A stretch of DNA of 64,000 bases from Flavobacterium tegetincola DSM 22377 (GTDB lineage Bacteria; Bacteroidota; Bacteroidia; Flavobacteriales; Flavobacteriaceae): positions 1-64,000 of the forward strand of contig NZ_AUDN01000025.1 in the NCBI RefSeq assembly GCF_000425485.1, written 5' to 3'. Under the pieces are notes generated by a model. It was not told the DNA's origin. It searched no databases and was given only the letters and a program-made list of their open reading frames with translations. Positions 60,485-64,000 of this stretch are shown piece by piece (position 1 is the stretch's first letter; each line of letters opens with the position of its first letter). The position numbers and the translations under genes are program-made.

Positions 60485-62014
60485 TTAATAATTTATCTTC
60501 TCTAATCTGATTTCAGTTGTTTTGTCTTTTGTATTTGTTTCCCTCAATAAAATATAGCCTTTTTTAGCACGTTCAGTAGAGATTTCAACATCTTTAGAAC
60601 TTAGATTTATTTTTTGTGTTGAGAAAACGCCGTCTGTAAATGTGACGATTCCCATAACCCAATTTGGTTTTAGGCTCACATAAATGCTATTTAGCTTTTC
60701 ATTATCAGTATATATAAATGCATAAGTATCATCACTGATTTTATCTGAATAATCGTAGTCGAAATATCCATTTTTTTTCAAAAAAGAGCCGTTTGCATTA
60801 ATTCGGGACCATTTATTCATAGATTTCTCAATTTTTAAAAATTTTAAAATTTTAAAGTTTGTGTCAAATTCAACTGCATATAAATCTAGCGTTTGCGTAG
60901 TAGCACCAGGTTTAAAACCTTCAAAAATCATTAATTTGTTACCGTTGGCAATTGTCTTAATATCCATTGGATAAATGTAAAAATCTTTGTCAATTTTACC
61001 GAATTCATCAATTGCAAAATAATCTTTAAAAGCATCCCATTTTAAAATTTTCTGAGCACTAGTTCCGTCTTTCAAATTAAACACTTTTTCAGAATAGCCT
61101 ATAATTTTATTCTCCTCTTTTAGGTCTTTTTTATTATTTTCAAACACAAAGTCATAACTTAAAATGAGATCTTTTTTCAAAATAAGTTTATCATTTGAAT
61201 AGAGATAATTTTCATCTGCAACTCTGAAATTCGTAATCTTTGTTCCGACTTCAATGTCATAGACATCGTATGTAGTGACGAACTTATTATTAATCTCTTC
61301 TTCTACGGTAAACAGGACATAATCTGTGTTGTGAATTGGATAGACGTAAGAAAGCATGTTAGTTAGTTTTTTTGCCTTCTTAAAAGTACCAGACCACTTT
61401 GCTTTGAAATCTAAATCTAGAACTGAAAATGGATATTGTGTTTCACTTGAAGCGGTTTTCCGACTTCCTAAATCTGGAGCAGCATAGGCTAAGTAACCTG
61501 ATGTTCCTAAAGAGACAACCATACTGTTTTTAATGGGTTGTTTCAATGTAAATATATTTGTGAAAGGCTGAATTTCTCCATTCATAAAAATACCTGCCTC
61601 AGAAACGGTAAAATCATTCAAGTTCAGTTGCCTATATATGGAAGGCATTGAATTAAACATTCCTGACAAACCCACCGAAAAATAAAGTGTATTTCCCTTT
61701 AAATTTTGCTCTGCTATTTTAGGAAGTTCATCTTTAGATCCTATTCCAACAAAGAACTGTTGGAAACTTGTAGATCCCACTTTGTTTAAATTGTTATCTA
61801 AAATAACCAACTCTAAATCCAGTACATCTTTCTCCACTTCGTCTTTTTGGTATAAAACCGAATAACCCCAAACATCATCTTGTTTTTCATTTAAAATAAC
61901 ACGCATACCCAAATATTTATTTTGGGACAGTTGATATAACTTTTGAACTTGCGCATTCACGTTTTGAAAAATTACAAGGAGTAAAAGAAGAATGTAAGTT
62001 TGTTTACTATTCAT
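60485..62014 (-). CDS. Secreted protein of unknown function, paralogue B
   Basis: A 509-residue exported protein: signal MNSKQTYILLLLLVIFQNVNAQ, then VQKLYQLSQNKYLGMRVILN and a body of repeated short strands typical of a beta-propeller or beta-helix (DLELVILDNNLNKVGSTSFQ, LDLYAVEFDTNFKILKFLKIE). No catalytic motif, sorting domain or lipobox is visible. It is a tandem paralogue of the gene at 62020-63549, with the same length and about half the residues identical along the whole chain, for example the end ...ETNTKDKTTEIRLEKINY. I do not recognise the family. Confidence 0.75.
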   Translation of the reverse strand: MNSKQTYILLLLLVIFQNVNAQVQKLYQLSQNKYLGMRVILNEKQDDVWGYSVLYQKDEVEKDVLDLELVILDNNLNKVGSTSFQQFFVGIGSKDELPKIAEQNLKGNTLYFSVGLSGMFNSMPSIYRQLNLNDFTVSEAGIFMNGEIQPFTNIFTLKQPIKNSMVVSLGTSGYLAYAAPDLGSRKTASSETQYPFSVLDLDFKAKWSGTFKKAKKLTNMLSYVYPIHNTDYVLFTVEEEINNKFVTTYDVYDIEVGTKITNFRVADENYLYSNDKLILKKDLILSYDFVFENNKKDLKEENKIIGYSEKVFNLKDGTSAQKILKWDAFKDYFAIDEFGKIDKDFYIYPMDIKTIANGNKLMIFEGFKPGATTQTLDLYAVEFDTNFKILKFLKIEKSMNKWSRINANGSFLKKNGYFDYDYSDKISDDTYAFIYTDNEKLNSIYVSLKPNWVMGIVTFTDGVFSTQKINLSSKDVEISTERAKKGYILLRETNTKDKTTEIRLEKINY

Positions 62015-62019
62015 TGCAT

Positions 62020-63549
62020 TTAATAATTTATCTTTTCTAATCTGATTTCAGTAGTCTTCTCTTTTGTATTGGTCTCTTTCAACAAGATAAAACCCTTTTT
62101 TGCAGCTTCTGTCGCAATTGTAACATCTTTAGAATTAAGACTTAGCTTTTGCGTTGAAAAAATTCCGTCTGCAAAAGTGATAATTCCCAGCATCCAATTT
62201 GGTTTCTGATTCACGTAAATACTCTTAATTTTCTCATTGTCCGTGTACACAAAAGCATACGTATCATTGTCAATTTTTTCTGTATAACTGAAATCAAAGT
62301 AGCCGTTGTTTTTCAAGTAAGATCCATACGCTTTTAACTTATTCCACTTATTCATCGATTTTTCTACTTTTGATAATGCTAAAATCTTAAAATCGTTATC
62401 AAACTCCACTGCATACAAATCTAAAATTTGAGTATTTGCAGCCGGTTTGAATCCTTCAAAAATCATCAGCTTATTTCCATTAGTAATGGTTTGGATTGCC
62501 ATCGGCTGAATGTAAAATTCTTTGTCAATTTTTCCAGAAGTATCTATTGATAAATAATCTTTGAAAACATCCCATTTAAAAGTTTTCTGAGCAACTTTTC
62601 CATCGATTAAGTTAAATTCTCTTTCGGAATAACCCGTTATCTGCTCATATTTTCTCTCGTCTTTTTCATTTATCGCATATGTAAAATCGTATGAAATAAA
62701 CCTATCATCCACTAATCGTGTTCGATCATTTGAATAGAAATAGTTCTCATCTGCCCAAATATCTACAGTCCGAACGAGCTTACCTGTTTCAATATGATAA
62801 ATTTCGTACAGATTTTTAGTTTCTTTCTTATCTACTTTGGTGCTTTTATAAAACACAAGATACTTATCATTTGAAGTAATAAAATAATAGTTGACAGGAA
62901 ATTTCTTGTCTTTTTTATAAGTTATAGACCATTTTTTCTTGAAGTCTAAATCCATCACCACTATTTCGCTTGACTCCTTATATAAATCGCCTTCACGAAC
63001 AGTTGCATCTCTAAAATTAAAGATAAGATAACCAGCATTTGAATACGGAACTGTTACTTGTGCAATGGCTTTCTTTGATATTGCTTTTAAATCAGTAAAA
63101 GGTTGCAACTCTGCGTTAAAAAATATTTTAGATTCAGATACCGAATAATCGCTCAAATCTAATTTTCTGTAGAAATAATAAGCAGTATCGTCAATACCTT
63201 GTAATCCTAAAGCTAGATTTAAGTTATTGCCATTTAATCGTATGTACTTAATTTCGGGATATAAGTCAATTAACCACGTGTTGAAATAAAATTGCTGAAA
63301 ACTCGAACTACCCACTTTATTCAAATTCTTATCTAGAATTATAATTTCAAGTTCAAGCGTCTCTTTAGCGACTTTGTCTATCTGATAAAGCGCTGCATAA
63401 CCCCACACGTCCTCTCGACTTTCATTGAGAATCACGGTCATTCCCAGATATTTATTTTTTGAAAGTTCATTTAATTTCTGAACCTGAGCATTCATACTTT
63501 GAAAGACGATAAGCAATAAAAGAAGAATGTAATTTTGTTTAATATTCAT
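62020..63549 (-). CDS. Secreted protein of unknown function, paralogue A
   Basis: A 509-residue exported protein: signal MNIKQNYILLLLLIVFQSMNAQ, then VQKLNELSKNKYLGMTVILN. Strand repeats follow (LELEIIILDKNLNKVGSSSF, GNKLMIFEGFKPAANTQILD), and the end is ETNTKEKTTEIRLEKINY. Its stop is 5 bp before paralogue B, and its start overlaps the metalloprotease stop codon region by 11 bp, so the three genes form one transcription unit. Products of recent tandem duplication, both keep an intact frame, so both are probably used. Confidence 0.75.
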   Translation of the reverse strand: MNIKQNYILLLLLIVFQSMNAQVQKLNELSKNKYLGMTVILNESREDVWGYAALYQIDKVAKETLELEIIILDKNLNKVGSSSFQQFYFNTWLIDLYPEIKYIRLNGNNLNLALGLQGIDDTAYYFYRKLDLSDYSVSESKIFFNAELQPFTDLKAISKKAIAQVTVPYSNAGYLIFNFRDATVREGDLYKESSEIVVMDLDFKKKWSITYKKDKKFPVNYYFITSNDKYLVFYKSTKVDKKETKNLYEIYHIETGKLVRTVDIWADENYFYSNDRTRLVDDRFISYDFTYAINEKDERKYEQITGYSEREFNLIDGKVAQKTFKWDVFKDYLSIDTSGKIDKEFYIQPMAIQTITNGNKLMIFEGFKPAANTQILDLYAVEFDNDFKILALSKVEKSMNKWNKLKAYGSYLKNNGYFDFSYTEKIDNDTYAFVYTDNEKIKSIYVNQKPNWMLGIITFADGIFSTQKLSLNSKDVTIATEAAKKGFILLKETNTKEKTTEIRLEKINY

Positions 63550-64000
63550 AGTGTTTTAAAATTTGGGTAAGTTGGCTATTGGTCAAATTTCGCACGAAAC
63601 TTAAATAAGTATTATAACTCTTGGTAAAGTTTGGCGATTCAGTTTCTAAACAGCGATTCAAAATATACTTCTTTCTATAGGCTTCAATTTTCGAGAAATT
63701 ATCAAACATTTTCATTTTCAGCAAGACATTTTCTTTATCGTTCTTTAGTAAAATCATCGTTTTATAAAGTGACTTCCCATATTCCTTCAGAAAATACAAC
63801 ATTGTAATCTCATCGTATCTTGCATTTGATTTTAGTGTTGCAAATTTCAAATCTATAAATCTTTTCACCTCAGCATCCGTTATTTTGAAGTTTTCTTTCA
63901 AAAAATCAACTCTAACATCAATGTCCGGATGCGTTCTAAGTGAATCTACATCCCAAGTTTTGCTGTTTTTCTGATAATTATACGAACTTAAAATGTCCGT
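63539..64000 (-). CDS. C-terminal part of an M48-like metallopeptidase
   Basis: The frame is open from the right edge of the window to the stop at 63539. The visible 153 residues begin TDILSSYNYQKNSKTWDVDS and LRTHPDIDVRVDFLKENF, then a helical region (DAEVKRFIDLKFATLKSNARYDE, EKIEAYRKKY-like). The THPDIDVRV..L block is what closes M48 (Oma1/HtpX-type) peptidase domains, where SHP....RI..L is common. The HExxH zinc site would be outside the window. A longer protein with a helical C-terminal extension is therefore inferred. Confidence 0.65.
   Translation of the reverse strand, partial: TDILSSYNYQKNSKTWDVDSLRTHPDIDVRVDFLKENFKITDAEVKRFIDLKFATLKSNARYDEITMLYFLKEYGKSLYKTMILLKNDKENVLLKMKMFDNFSKIEAYRKKYILNRCLETESPNFTKSYNTYLSFVRNLTNSQLTQILKHYEY

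Overview
The window is chromosomal DNA from a Bacteroidota bacterium, very probably a Flavobacterium or close relative. Supporting signs: AT-rich sequence; start regions with the TAnnTTTG -7 box of this phylum instead of sigma70 boxes; a fused MurF-alanine racemase; a type IX secretion (T9SS) C-terminal sorting domain; SusD-free TonB receptors with carboxypeptidase-regulatory-like domains; many MKK...SC lipoproteins; and a monofunctional LpxH-like hydrolase. No rRNA, tRNA, CRISPR array, integrase or intact insertion sequence was found.

Most of the window is core genome. 1-8.2 kb: an incoming secreted adhesin-like gene, lpxH, recJ, an AAA ATPase with a DUF4143-type C-terminus, HopJ-like, OsmC-like and rsmI genes, an acidic protein and tdk. 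8.5-13 kb: an orphan DUF6364 antitoxin-like gene, murF-alr, mscL, asd. 13.1-17.3 kb: a probable metal-uptake group (His-rich exported peptide, TonB receptor, His-motif lipoprotein) and a DoxX protein. 17.3-27.2 kb: three secreted peptidases (S9A, S9C-like, C1), an LpxR-type lipid A deacylase, mtgA, an FAD oxidoreductase and a RhuM-family gene. 27.3-31.1 kb: a hybrid histidine kinase convergent with a sigma54-type response regulator. 31.6-37.3 kb: accC-accB-fabH-rpmF-yceD-pdxA on the minus strand, opposite ribE.

Two accessory regions stand out. The first lies between ribE and recA (about 37.3-46.5 kb) and is bounded by an imperfect 40 bp direct repeat. Inside are a second, diverged copy of the last 92 bp of ribE, two copies of a hairpin-containing repeat, four tandem DUF6252-like lipoprotein genes, three copies of one secretion leader (two cut short and coupled to a lipoprotein gene, one on a 3.4 kb T9SS lipase-like gene that carries a nonsense codon in the leader), and a RelE/ParE-type toxin-antitoxin pair. 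The second (about 50.2-53.8 kb, between an ECF sigma/anti-sigma-like operon and plsC) looks like a graveyard of polymorphic toxins: five short C-terminal toxin remnants, two of them matching the Tae4 peptidoglycan amidase family, interleaved with five intact exported small proteins, two of which look like Tai4 immunity lipoproteins and two of which are paralogues that each follow the same type of toxin tail.

The right end returns to core functions: plsC, trpS, a lipoprotein, a higBA toxin-antitoxin pair with a very short or absent leader, dprA, an HU/SPOR-domain protein, a thioesterase, two tandem secreted paralogues of unknown function and the C-terminus of an M48-type metalloprotease that runs off the window.
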